Assembly: GCF_000283155.1 (NCBI RefSeq)
Contig: NW_004454180.1
Location: forward strand, 19,938,344-20,002,343
DNA: 64,000 nt
DNA from: Ceratotherium simum simum
Lineage: Eukaryota > Chordata > Mammalia > Perissodactyla > Rhinocerotidae
Reading direction: 5' to 3'
The position numbers were made by a program, and so were the translations under genes. The notes below the pieces were generated by a model, which saw nothing but the letters and a program-made list of their open reading frames with translations, had not been told where the DNA came from and searched no databases. Below, piece by piece: positions 24,847 through 34,210 of the stretch (within the stretch, counting starts at the first letter, position 1; each line of letters starts with the position of its first letter).

Positions 24847-25427
24847 GTGCGTCCTGTGTTCATTTACATTCCTTCTTCCTCCTTTAGGATGGGGCGGGCT
24901 GCAGGAATGAGGCTCTGGAGAGGGCTCCAGGCCTGGGTGGGTTAGGGAGGGTTCAGTCCATGGGGCAGGGAGGAGTAGGAGGTGGGGGGGAGGGGGCAAT
25001 AAAGTACAAACGTTTAAGGTTTATTTGCTTTTTCTTTTTTTTTTTTTAAACAGTTTTATTTATTTACTTATTTTTTTTTGTGAGGAAGATCAGCCCTGAG
25101 CTAACATCCATGCCAATCCTCCTCTTTTTTGCTGAGGAAGACCGGCTCTGAGCTAACATCTATTGCCAATCCTCCTCCTTCTTTTTTTCCCCCAAAGCCC
25201 CAGTAGATAGTTGTATGTCATAGTTGCACATCCTTCCAGTTGCTGTATGTGGGATGCGGCCTCAGCATGGCCGGAGAAGTGGCGCGTTGGTGCGCGCCCG
25301 GGATACGAACCCGGGTTGCCAGTAGCGGAGCGCGTGCAATTAACCGCTAAGCCACGGGCCGGCCCAGGGTTTATTTTCTTAAGATTTTTGTTTTGACACC
25401 AACCCCTTGCCCTTTTGTTCCTTGTAG
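24847..25427 (+). other. B4GALT1: B4GALT1 intron 5, mostly a SINE
   Basis: The intron is 581 bp, phase 2. More than half of it is one antisense SINE that ends 62 bp before exon 6. The remaining 3' part holds a plausible branch point (ttttgac, A at 25396) and a pyrimidine tract before tgtag. A G-rich stretch near 24960-25000 could form a quadruplex. Confidence 0.88.
25040..25365 (-). mobile_element. ERE-type composite SINE, antisense, next to B4GALT1 exon 6
   Basis: From left to right on the + strand: T-rich tail, two reversed 'gagctaacatc..tgccaatcctcctc' modules, then 'ccaaagccccagtagatagttg', 'gttgctgtatgtgggatgcgg', and the reversed head ending gccacgggccggccc. Flanks aaggtttattt and agggtttatttt suggest a target-site duplication. 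It is a long form carrying both tail types. Confidence 0.92.
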
Positions 25428-25560
25428 GTTTGACCGAATTGCACACACAAAGGAGACAATGCTGTCTGATGGTTTGAACACGCTTGCCTACCAGGTGTTG
25501 GACGTACAGAGATACCCGTTGTATACCAAAATCACAGTGGACATCGGGACACCAAGCTAG
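25428..25560 (+). CDS. B4GALT1: B4GALT1 exon 6, coding part (residues 355-398, stop)
   Basis: The coding part of the last exon is 133 bp: the G that completes Arg355, 43 codons and TAG at 25558-25560. It encodes FDRIAHTKETMLSDGLN, TLAYQVLDVQRYPLY and TKITVDIGTPS, the standard C-terminus. The length agrees exactly with the human enzyme, ending at residue 398. Differences from human are few (Ser to Thr and Thr to Ala near residue 374, Gln to Lys in the last strand). The acceptor is ccttttgttccttgtag. The exon continues as the 3' UTR. Confidence 0.98.
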
Positions 25561-27550
25561 CATTTTGATACACTAATAAGAGACCTGAAAATGGCCAGGG
25601 ACCTCTGCCGTGTGTCTCTGCCAGTCTGCTGGGCTGGTCCCTCTCATTCTTCCCCATCAGAGTGATAGGGCTCCTCTCTCAGCTCATCACTCAGATGTCT
25701 TTCCAGATGACCAGGACGAGCGGGATATTTTGCCCCCAACTTGGCTTGGCACGTGACTTCTTAGCTCTGCGAGGTGTTTGTAAGTGTAGGAACCATCAGC
25801 CTTTGGGGGGTTCTCGGCATGTTCACAGTCTCCCCAAAGAATCAGAGCTGTACACAGCCCGAAATTGGGTGACTGTGGGACTCATTCCTGGTGGTAAACT
25901 GCTCATTTATTGTGAAATAAGTAAGAATTTTGCTTTAAATTGTGATATTCTCACTACTTTATGAAAAGTTGGAGAGTGCTGCTGAAATTGGATTGGTGTG
26001 ATGTTTTTTGGTTGTCGTATTTTAACAGAAAAACACACGATTGCAACCAATCTCATTTTACCCCCTCCCCTACCTTCTTTCAGTGGTATGCAACTGTTAT
26101 AATCACGGAATCGCTGTGTGTGTATGTGTCTTTTCTTAGCAAAAGAATCTTAAAACTTGAGCCTTGGACCTTTTGCCCTGCTAACGTGTGAATTCCAGGG
26201 CAAATTTGGCCATCAGAGCATAAGCCTTGGGTGTTCTCACAGTCAGTGGCCTTTCTCCACATTGTCTGATTTCTGAATGTAAAGACTTTTTTTAAATAGC
26301 AGTTTGTAGTATTTTAAAGAAAGAACAAATCAGGTTCTAATTATGATCTAGCTTGATTTTGTGTTGATCCAGATTTACATAGCTGTTTAGTGTTAAGTCC
26401 TGGCAAGTTGTTGTCCTGAGCATGCTATGTAAACTTGAATTTCCTATGTATTTTTATTGTGGTGTTTTAAATGTGGGGAGGGGACTGAGCTATTTTTAGG
26501 GGAAAAAATAATGTATGCTGTAGTGGCCACTAACCGGCCTCTGATTTAGCTGGCAGGCTAGGTTTTGTGACAAGCAAAATCTCCTTTGGCCCTTTGATGA
26601 GGGCAAGGCCTCCCGTCAGGTCAGCGTTACCCTGCCGGACCTCTGGGGGACACAGGGGCCTCAGCCTGCCGGGCAGAGCTCCCTACCTCCCCATCCACCC
26701 CAGGCAGGCAGGATGGAGGGGACTGCCACCTCCCCAGACTGACCCTGGGACCTCTCGTCAGGGCCCTAGGCAGCAGGGTTGGAAGTGAGAGCCATCAGGT
26801 TGTTTACTGGCCCTCGGCCTGGGGAGGTGGAGGGATCCTCATTCTGGCCCCCTGGAGTCTGGGGCCCCTCACTTGGCTCTCCTGCCTGGCCCACCTTGCA
26901 GGACCGGTTCTCTTCCTTCTCCCCTTCCCCCTTCCCCCTTTTGGTTCCTTGGCCTCTTGCCTGTTCCCTAAAACTTGCCTGTGGCACTGAGGGTCACAAA
27001 GACTATTCATTCTCCAGCACGAATGTGCCTTTTAATTAGAGATCTAGAAAGGAGTTCAGCTGAACACCCCTGCACTCCCCACAACCACTCTGTACCTGAA
27101 GCCTCCCATCCCCCTCAGGTTTTCAGCAGGTGCTCCACTCCAGGGAGGCTGCCCCACAGGTGCCATCCCCAAACCCCGCTCTGCGGGGAGAGGTTTAGCC
27201 TGCCAGGGGTGAGGTGCACAGGCTGGTTCTTAGCCCTGGCCCCTTGCCGGCTGCAGCCTGCGTAAGGACAGAAGATTCGGCTGTCTGATCCAGCCGAAGA
27301 TTTCAGCTGGTGGCCGCCCAGACCCCGCCACTGCCCTCCTGGGAACCAGGCGTCAGCCTGGATGGAGGCTGAGCTGCTGCCTGGCCCCAGTGTCACCTGT
27401 GCCTTTATCGCTCTGAGTGTCTCAGATCCTAACTTGGTTCTTTTTCCAGAAGCCTTTGTATTGGTTAAAAATTAGTTTCTACTGCAGAAGCAGCTGGGCT
27501 ATGCAAAGAGTATTCCTTCTGTCAGTTGCCCACTCCTTAATAGCGATGTG

Positions 27551-27556
27551 AATAAA
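27551..27556 (+). terminator. B4GALT1: Possible proximal polyadenylation signal (AATAAA)
   Basis: A canonical AATAAA lies about 1.99 kb into the 3' UTR. Use would give a shorter mRNA; the sequence alone cannot show whether it is used. Confidence 0.45.
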
Positions 27557-28318
27557 ACTAAGAAAAATCTCCCTGGGAGGGAGTTTTGGGAAATGCAAAG
27601 AATGAAGGCCTCTGTTTCTGTCCCCAGATCCTGACTTTTCCAAAGTGCCTTAAAAGAAAGGAGACAGATTCCCTAGGTGGTAACTTCTTTGTTACTTACT
27701 TTACTCTTGAAAGAAGATTCTGACTTGTTTTTCTTTTTTCTTTTCCTGTTACATTTTTCTTCATGTTCCATTGGAATAGATAAGCGTGCGGTTCCTTCTC
27801 AGGACCAAGGGAAGTCCTGCTTCACAGATTTGCCATTTGCTGACCGTGTGGTGCTCTCATGGGGCCACCTGGGCCCACGCTGGGGCCTGGACGCCTGCCT
27901 GGCTCATGAGATGCTACAGGTCCTGTTCCCGCCCCGGGCAGCGCCGGGAGCATTTCCTTTACTTGGAAGTTGTCACCAAGAAGTGGGCCTGTGCTGTGCC
28001 TTTCTCTGTTTCTCTCCGTCCAGTTGCTGGTGCCCCTGTCAAGTGGCTTTTGGGAATGAGCAGAGGGCAGAGGTGGCACAGGGGGGTAAAGGAGATGCTG
28101 GTGCTGGCGCAGCCTGGCGGGTGCTCTCTGGCCTCGGGGCTGGGCACAGCCAGGATGGCTGCCTTCCTCTCCTTGAGACCTGTTGTGCTGTGTATTTTGA
28201 TTTCCCGTGTATGCAAATGTATGTATTTACGATTGTAAGGAGGGGAGATGTCTGACCTTAGTGTTCAAAACAGAACTGTATTTTTGCCTTTAAAATCCAG
28301 TCATATAACTGGAAGGTG

Positions 28319-28324
28319 AATAAA
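28319..28324 (+). terminator. B4GALT1: Distal polyadenylation signal of B4GALT1 (AATAAA)
   Basis: AATAAA lies in 'ggtgaataaatggccc', with a GT/T-rich stretch downstream (cgtggtttctcttctg). Cleavage is expected around 28335-28345. The first SINE after the gene appears only 300 bp further on. Confidence 0.85.
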
Positions 28325-28627
28325 TGGCCCTATCTTTGTAACCGCACGTGGTTTCTCTTCTGATTTACGGGGTTTGGGCTCTCCCGGAGCTGGAGGGCAG
28401 TGATGGGGCTGCCTGCGGGGAGGATCTGAAGAGAGCAGAGGTCTGCCTTTGGGCCTGCCTCGCTCAGGGAGTGTAATGGTGATGGTGCGGGGGTGGGAGG
28501 TTGTGGGGGGGATTGGGAGGTGGTATCTCACCTGGCTTTGCTCCATGCTTCTCCCTGGGATCAGCCATTTCCTCATCTGGCCCTGATTTTCTCATCTATA
28601 ACATGGAGATAATAACACATTGAGCCT

Positions 28628-28880
28628 TTTTCTTTTTCTTTGGTGAGGAAGATTGGCCCTGAGCTAACTAACACCTGTTGCCAATCTTCCTCTTTTTGCT
28701 GAGGGAGATTAGCCCTGAGATAGCATCTGTGCCCATCTTCCTCTGTTTTGTATGTGGGACGCCTGCCACAGCATGGCTTGATGAGTGGCGTGTAGGTCCA
28801 CACCCGGGATCTGGGCCCACAAACCCCGGGCTGCTGAAGCAGAGCACACACACTTAACCACTGCACCACCGGCCAGCCCT
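28628..28880 (-). mobile_element. ERE-type SINE (tgtaggtcc subtype), antisense
   Basis: Reversed tail modules (gagctaactaacacctgttgcc, gcatctgtgcccatcttcctc) lead to 'tgtatgtgggacgcctgcc', 'cgtgtaggtccacacccggg' and the head end 'caccggccagccc'. Flanks attgagcctttt and atcgagcctttt mark the target site. This subtype lacks the 'agtagatagttg' segment. Confidence 0.9.
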
Positions 28881-29754
28881 GCAAATCGAGCCTTTTGAGG
28901 CTTAAAAGGGATGGTGTCACCTGACATTACACAATGTTATAAACCAATATGACCTCAATAAAATAATTAAATTACAGAAAGGAAAGAGAGGATGTATCTA
29001 AACCTGACACACCCACAGTGCTCACTGCCTGGTGGCCTGTGCCACCTCAAAGAACCTTCCCGAGCTGTCCTCTGGCCACATTCTGCTATTTTCAACAGAT
29101 GCCAGGGTCCTTCTGAGCTTGTTCTCAGAGCCATTTACACAAGGTGTTCACAGTGTAACTTACATGGTATTATCCAAAATAAGTTTTCTTGTCAGCCCCA
29201 GGAAATTTAACCAGATAATACTAAAGGGTCTTAGTTGTGACCCAAGGACTTGAGACAGTAGGTCCCCCAGGCGCCCTCTCCTCCTCAGTGCCCCTGGGGT
29301 CAGGCACCAGCAGCTGTGGGCCACCTCTTCCATGCTGGTTGGATTGAATAGGCATCTGGAAGAAATGGGCCAGAGGAAACAGTGGGCAGGAGAGGTCGCC
29401 CCTGCTGTCCCGGCTCAGAGAGCTGCAGGCCCTGCTAGGATGGGGCTGCGAATGTGGGACCAGTCGGGAAACAGGAGCAGGAAGGGCAGCCCCTGGTAGC
29501 CCCCCCAGGGCCATCTGGCTGTCTCTACCCATCCTTGGGGCTGCTGGAAGGCTCCCTAGTGGCCTCAGGCTTGAGCAGAGGTGGCCTGGGGCTCAGATCT
29601 GACCTTCGAACAGGACTCTGGTCCTTTGGACAAGGGCACTGTGAGCTGTAGGGTCTGGGTTAAGTGGAGCCCCCTTCCTTCCCCAAAGATGCACCCATCT
29701 GCACAGCTGCATACACACAAACATGGGCAACACACTGACACGTGCCCATGAGGC

Positions 29755-29965
29755 GCCGGAATGCCTGGGTTCTAATCCTGCCGCTGCCTCGTCCTAGTTC
29801 TATGACCTTGAGCAAATGACTTAGCCTCTCTGTGCCTTAGTTTGTTTGTCTGTGTAATGGGCATAAAAGTGCCTGTTTCATATTCATTATGAAGATCAAG
29901 TGAGTTAATACTTATAAACACTTAGAACATGCCTGGCTCATAATAAGCATTATATGTGTTACAAA
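29755..29965 (+). repeat. MIR SINE relic
   Basis: 'tgggttctaatcctgccgctgcc', 'tatgaccttgagcaaatgactta', 'tctctgtgccttagtttg' and 'gaacatgcctggctcataataagc' (phrases in order) follow the MIR consensus on the + strand. Confidence 0.78.
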
Positions 29966-31119
29966 TGTTAGTTAAATTTTTTAAAATGCATCTGAGCACA
30001 CGTGCTGACATGCACATACAGACTGCTGTGCATGTATTACCAACGTAGACACAGGCACATGCCAGGTGCACTGGGGATCCCCATTTTTCCTCTTCTAGGG
30101 CACATGTCTGGGGCTTAACTATGTGGCTGTTGGGTGGGTGAGCCTCAGGGTAAGTAACCACTCCTTCTGAGATACCCCGGACTTCACCGGTGGTGTTTCC
30201 CCACCACTTCCCCGCCTCACCTGAGCGAAGGTGTTTGAGATGTCTGCCTTGGGGACGGAGGGGACTAGAACCCCGCTGGTGGGCTCCAAGGGGGCGGGAA
30301 GGGAAGAAAGTAGGAGGAAGGGGTCCAAGGATGGGCTCCTGGGGTTGGCCATTTCCTTGAGAAGGGCTGTCTCTAATCTCTCCCACTGCACACGGGACCC
30401 AGACCAAGTCTGAGCCAGCCAGAGCCCAGAAGTCATGAGTGTGGATTTAATGGGCACCAGACCCTCCCACTTTTGTCCTCTTTTCCATGGGAGAATGTGA
30501 TCTGGCTGCCAAATCACTGACCCACAGGTGTCCTTGGGAGGCACGGCTGTGCTGCCCAGGTAGGTGGGTGCAGGTGGAGGTATGTGAGTGGAGCCTCCCC
30601 AGACAGGAGTGTCTGCTACTCGTGACATAGGGAGGCTGTGTGTGGTGAAGGTGGGGGAGAGGTCGAGGAAGTGAGAAGATGACAGAGTTCTAGGTGTTAC
30701 CAAGTTTCTACCACACTCCCAGGATCCCCTCCTCTTCTTTCTTCCAGGAGGTAGAGGTTCAGACATTCCTAGGGGCCCATTGCTTCTTAGAACTGGAACT
30801 TCTTACACCATCAGGAAATGAGGTTGGTCTGGCTGAGCTGGTTGTGCCAGCCAAGCCTCATTTCCTTCTCTGGCAGAGTCCCCGGGCAGGGTATGTGGCT
30901 GCTGCCTTCCTCTGGGCTCTGGGCCTATACCCAGGCTGCGAGGCAGAAGAACCTGCAGGTCATAGTTGTCACGGGGAGTGATAGAACGGAAGCCAGAAGA
31001 CCGCGGCACTCCGAGGACAGCTGTACTTGAGCAAGGTGTGTGCCAGGTCACCAGGCAGGGGGCCAGGGAAGATGGCCAGGAAGAAGCCATACAAACAAGG
31101 ATCGTTACTTCTGGTTCTC

Positions 31120-31200
31120 TCTGCCTTCCTACTTGCTGTGTGACTCTAGGCAAGTCGATTTCCCTCTCTGAGCCTGGGTTTGCTCTTCTGTTTTATGACT
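31120..31200 (+). repeat. MIR SINE core fragment
   Basis: 'acttgctgtgtgactctaggcaagt' in form, followed by 'ctctctgagcctgggtttgc', corresponds to the MIR core only. Confidence 0.6.
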
Positions 31201-32482
31201 TGCTCTCAGAATCCACTCCTGGGCTCCCCATAGTTCTGTCCTTCTCCCAGCAGGAAGTGCCTGGTCTTGGTTTCCTCTTGTTCCTGAGTCTAACCCTTCC
31301 TATCACCTTGAAGGAAGTCCCTTTATCTCTGAGTCTTATTTTGTAAAAATAGCAGGATCACCCCTGCCTGCCCTCCCCGCTGAGCCTTGAGCAGCCCGGG
31401 AGAAACTGCTAGAGCTCTACCTCGCGGGGGAGGGCTGCGATGTTGTTGCCCATGGTCTCCCTCTTCCGCCTGAGGCCCCTCCAGGCTCAGGGCAGACTCC
31501 TCTCACCTGCTCTTCCTTAAGTTTTAAAACTCAGGTTCCTGGTCATCCCATGGGAGCGGAGGGAGAACCACAGCAGTGGGGGCAGAATGGCTGAGCCTCT
31601 GCTCATCTCCTGGGAGAAGGACGTAAGACTCAAGGTGGTGTGGGAGCCAGCTCCATACCCAGGCTCCTTTCAGCTGGACCATCTGCCCTGTGACCAAAGG
31701 ACTTAGGATTTCCTGATCTTAAGAAGGCTCCCTGTGGAAATGCCAATCCAAACTACACTGAGATACCACGTCACACCCATTAGGATGGCTAGTATCAAAA
31801 ACCAAAATAATAAGTGTTGCTGAGGATGTGGAAAAATCGGAACCTGTGCATTGCTGGTGGGAGTGTGAAATGGTGCAGCCGCTGTGGAAAATGGTATGGA
31901 GATTCCTCAAAAAGTTAAACATAGAATGACCATATGGTCCAGCAATTCTACTTCAGGGTATATACCCAAAAGAAATGAAAGGGAAAAACTTGAACAGATA
32001 TTTGTACACCCATGTTCACAGCAGCCTTATGCACAATAGCCAAAGGTGGAAATGACCCAAGTGTCTATCAACGGGTGAATGGATAAACAAAATGTGATAT
32101 GTACTTAAAATAGAATGTTATTCAGCCTTAAAAAGGAAGGAAATTCTGACACATACTATAACATGGATGAATCTTGAAGACATTAAACTAAGTGAAATAA
32201 GCCAGTTACAAAACGACAAACATTGTGCAATTCCACTTATATGAGGTACCTAAAATAGTTAAATTCATACATATAGAAAGTGGAGTGATGTTTGCCAGGA
32301 GCTGTAGGGCAGAGTGGATAGAGTGAGGAATGGAGAGTTAGTGTTTGATGAGTACAGAGTTTTAGTTGGAGAAGATGTAAAAGTTCTAGAGATGGATGGT
32401 GGTGATGGTTGCACAGCAATATGAATGTACTAAACGCCACAGAACTGCCCACTTAAAAAATGGTTAAAATGATACATTTTAT

Positions 32483-32780
32483 GGGCCGGCCCTGTGGCTT
32501 AGCGGTTAAGTGCCCGCGCTCTGCTACTGGCGGCCCCGGTTCGGATCCCGGGCGCGCACCGTCGCACCGCTTCTCCGGCCATGCTGAGGCCGCGTCCCAC
32601 ATACAGCAACTAGAAGGATGTGCAACTATGACGTACAACTATCTACTGGGGCTTTGGGGAAAAAAAAAGGAGGAGGATTGGCAATAGATGTTACCTCAGA
32701 GCCGGTCTTCCTCAGCAAAAAGAGGAGGATTAGCATGGATGTTAGCTCAGGGCTGATCTTCCTCACACACACAAAAAAAG
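32483..32780 (+). mobile_element. ERE-type composite SINE inserted in L1
   Basis: A very well kept head (gggccggccctgtggcttag, ggttcggatcccgggcgcgc) leads to 'ccacatacagcaactagaagg', 'ctactggggctttgggg' and two tail modules. The flanks gatacattttatg and gataaattttatg (12 of 13 matching) are its target-site duplication, taken from the L1 3' UTR. Confidence 0.95.
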
Positions 32781-32801
32781 ATAAATTTTATGTTACATAT
32801 A

Positions 32802-33175
32802 TGCTATAGACTGAATGTATCCCCCCCAAAATTCATGTGTTGAAATCCAATTCCCAATGTGATGGTGTTTGGAGGTGGGGCCTTTGGGAGGTGACTAGGT
32901 CATGAGGGTGAAGCCCTGATGAATGGGATTAGTAGGGTACTAATATAAGGGTATAAAAGACCCCAGAGAGCTCCCTCATCCCTTCCCCCATGTGAGGTTA
33001 TAGAGAGAAGTGCAGTCTGTGAACTGGGAAGCGGGCTCCTCACCAGACACCATATCTGCCAGCACCTTGTTCTTGGACTCCCCAGCCTTCAGCACCATGA
33101 GAAATAAATGTCTGTTGTCGACAAGCCATCCAGTCTATGTTATTTTTGTTATAGCAGCCCCAAAAGACTAAGTAT
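32802..33175 (+). mobile_element. Solo LTR, MaLR (MST-like), inside L1
   Basis: The element starts tgctatagactgaatgtatc and contains 'gtgatggtgtttggaggtgg', 'ctccccagccttcagcaccatgagaaataaatg' (in form, with the LTR AATAAA) and 'ccagtctatgtta'. It ends at 'caaaagactaag'. This is the layout of MST-class ERVL-MaLR LTRs. No internal region adjoins it, so it is a solo LTR left by recombination. The right border is approximate because the site is AT-rich. Confidence 0.85.
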
Positions 33176-33819
33176 ATTTTACCACAGTTTAAAAAAAAGG
33201 AGGAGGCTCCCTGTGGCCAAGTTGACCTCGTCCTTTTCTGGAAGTGGCTGAGTCTGGTGGTGTGAGTCCAGCATCCACCTGGAGATTTTGAGAGTGAGAT
33301 GGCCTGGCCGTGTGGGGTGTGCCACCCGAGGATTGGTGAATCGTGGGCACTCAGCTTGATGCTGAATCCAGCTTAGCACTCTGCCCCAGACAACTGGCTT
33401 CTCAGTTGCTACCTTTTCCCAAGACAGGCATCCTTCCATAAGGAAGCTAGATGTGGCTATGACACAGGTACAACTGTCCCTTAGCCAGGGGAGCTTGGGT
33501 GGAGAAGGCGAAGCCTGGACTCAGGCAGGATCTCAGGACTGGGGGGGCAAAGAGGTGCTTTCTCCCAGACTGCCTACTTGGTTCCCATTTACTGTTGGCA
33601 GAAACCAGGGGTCGAGGTGGAGGCTTTTTAAAGGAAGAACTGACAAGCTGGGGCCACATTACACCTGGTGATGAAAACGGTCACCTAGACAGGTTCTGTC
33701 TGGATGGGGAGGAGGCCCCCGGGCATCAGGTGAGACAGCCTGATTTCTGGAGCTTGGAGGGTGGGAGGGACACTCAGAGAGATGGCCCCACGACTTGGTG
33801 TTGGTGGCCGAGCCTCCAC

Positions 33820-34210
33820 CCCCATGTTGCTATGTTGGTACAACCTTTCTGGAAGTGGACCGTAGAGAAATAAATCTTACAAGTGGACCTATCCTGGACC
33901 CCACAATTCATCTTCTAGGAATTTATCCAAAGAAAACAATGCAATCCATGCACGAGGTGTACGTGCAGCAGCGTTTACCCTGGCGCTGCTCGTAACGCTG
34001 AAAACATAGAAGCTACTGTCACCGGGGGACTGTGCTGAGTAAAATGAAGTCCATGCAAACAATTAAGTACTATGTGACCATTGAGAATGATGGAGTGGAT
34101 CCATATTTATCGACTGGAAAGAGGTCTAAGGGGAAAAGCAAACTACAGAATGGTATTTCCATATATGGCAGGGAAATGTATGAATAATTTAGTGCAGAAA
34201 TTACTCTGTA
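33820..34210 (+). repeat. Old L1 3' UTR relic
   Basis: 'ctttctggaagtgg', 'acaattcatcttctaggaattta', 'gctcgtaacgctgaaaacatag' and 'taagtactatgtgacc' follow the L1M 3' region, strongly diverged. Confidence 0.55.

Larger units (their letters stand above)
1..28340 (+). other. B4GALT1: B4GALT1 gene, 3' part (end of intron 1 through 3' UTR)
   Basis: The span covers the end of intron 1, exons 2-6 and the whole 3' UTR of beta-1,4-galactosyltransferase 1. This is a type II trans-Golgi membrane enzyme of family GT7 that transfers galactose from UDP-Gal to terminal GlcNAc; with alpha-lactalbumin it makes lactose. Five exons with consensus AG/GT borders join in one frame (phases 1,0,2,2,2) to give 261 residues plus stop, matching human residues 138-398 without an indel. 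Exon 1 (cytoplasmic tail, transmembrane anchor, stem and Cys130, partner of Cys172) lies before position 1, so promoter and start codon cannot be judged. Substitutions are scattered and ungulate-like, and no stop or frameshift breaks the gene. Identity is essentially certain; the 3' end at about 28340 is inferred from the polyadenylation signal. Confidence 0.97.
25561..28340 (+). other. B4GALT1: B4GALT1 3' UTR
   Basis: About 2.78 kb of non-coding sequence follows the stop codon, in line with the long 3' UTR known for this gene. It is AT-rich at first (25561-26560), GC-rich in the middle (26600-27400) and AT-rich again at the end. No SINE or LINE interrupts it, unlike all surrounding non-coding DNA, which supports its being transcribed and constrained. 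Long open frames in it (for example 27677-28255) have no recognisable domain and are treated as chance. The end is inferred from the AATAAA at 28319. Confidence 0.88.
28341..31730. other. Intergenic DNA downstream of B4GALT1
   Basis: Apart from the SINE at 28628-28880 and two MIR pieces (29755-29965, 31120-31200), this is unique-looking sequence. A minus-strand frame of 215 codons at 30119-30766 has no recognisable domain, and I see no gene. Confidence 0.7.
31733..33200 (+). mobile_element. L1 3' fragment on + strand, interrupted by a SINE and a MaLR LTR
   Basis: The sequence from 31733 ('ccaatccaaactacactgagatacc' in form) through 'gggtatatacccaaaagaaatg' and 'aaagtggagtgatgtttgccagg' is the end of ORF2 and the 3' UTR of an L1M element. 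The L1 3' UTR is cut at 32483 by a SINE, resumes at about 32780, is cut again at 32802 by an LTR, and finishes after 33175 with 'ttttaccacagtttaaaaaaaa'. No intact frame remains. Confidence 0.88.

Noticed and set aside
27677..28255. Plus-strand open frame of 192 codons
   Set aside because: It lies wholly inside the B4GALT1 3' UTR and has no homology I recognise; a second frame overlaps it on the same strand.
30119..30766. Minus-strand open frame of 215 codons downstream of B4GALT1
   Set aside because: No recognisable domain, promoter or splice partner. An overlapping frame of 161 codons on the same strand shows that stop codons are simply rare here.
32500..32545. tRNA gene-like A and B boxes
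   Set aside because: They belong to the heads of tRNA-derived SINEs, which repeat across the window with A-tails and target-site duplications. No true tRNA cloverleaf with aminoacyl stem is formed.
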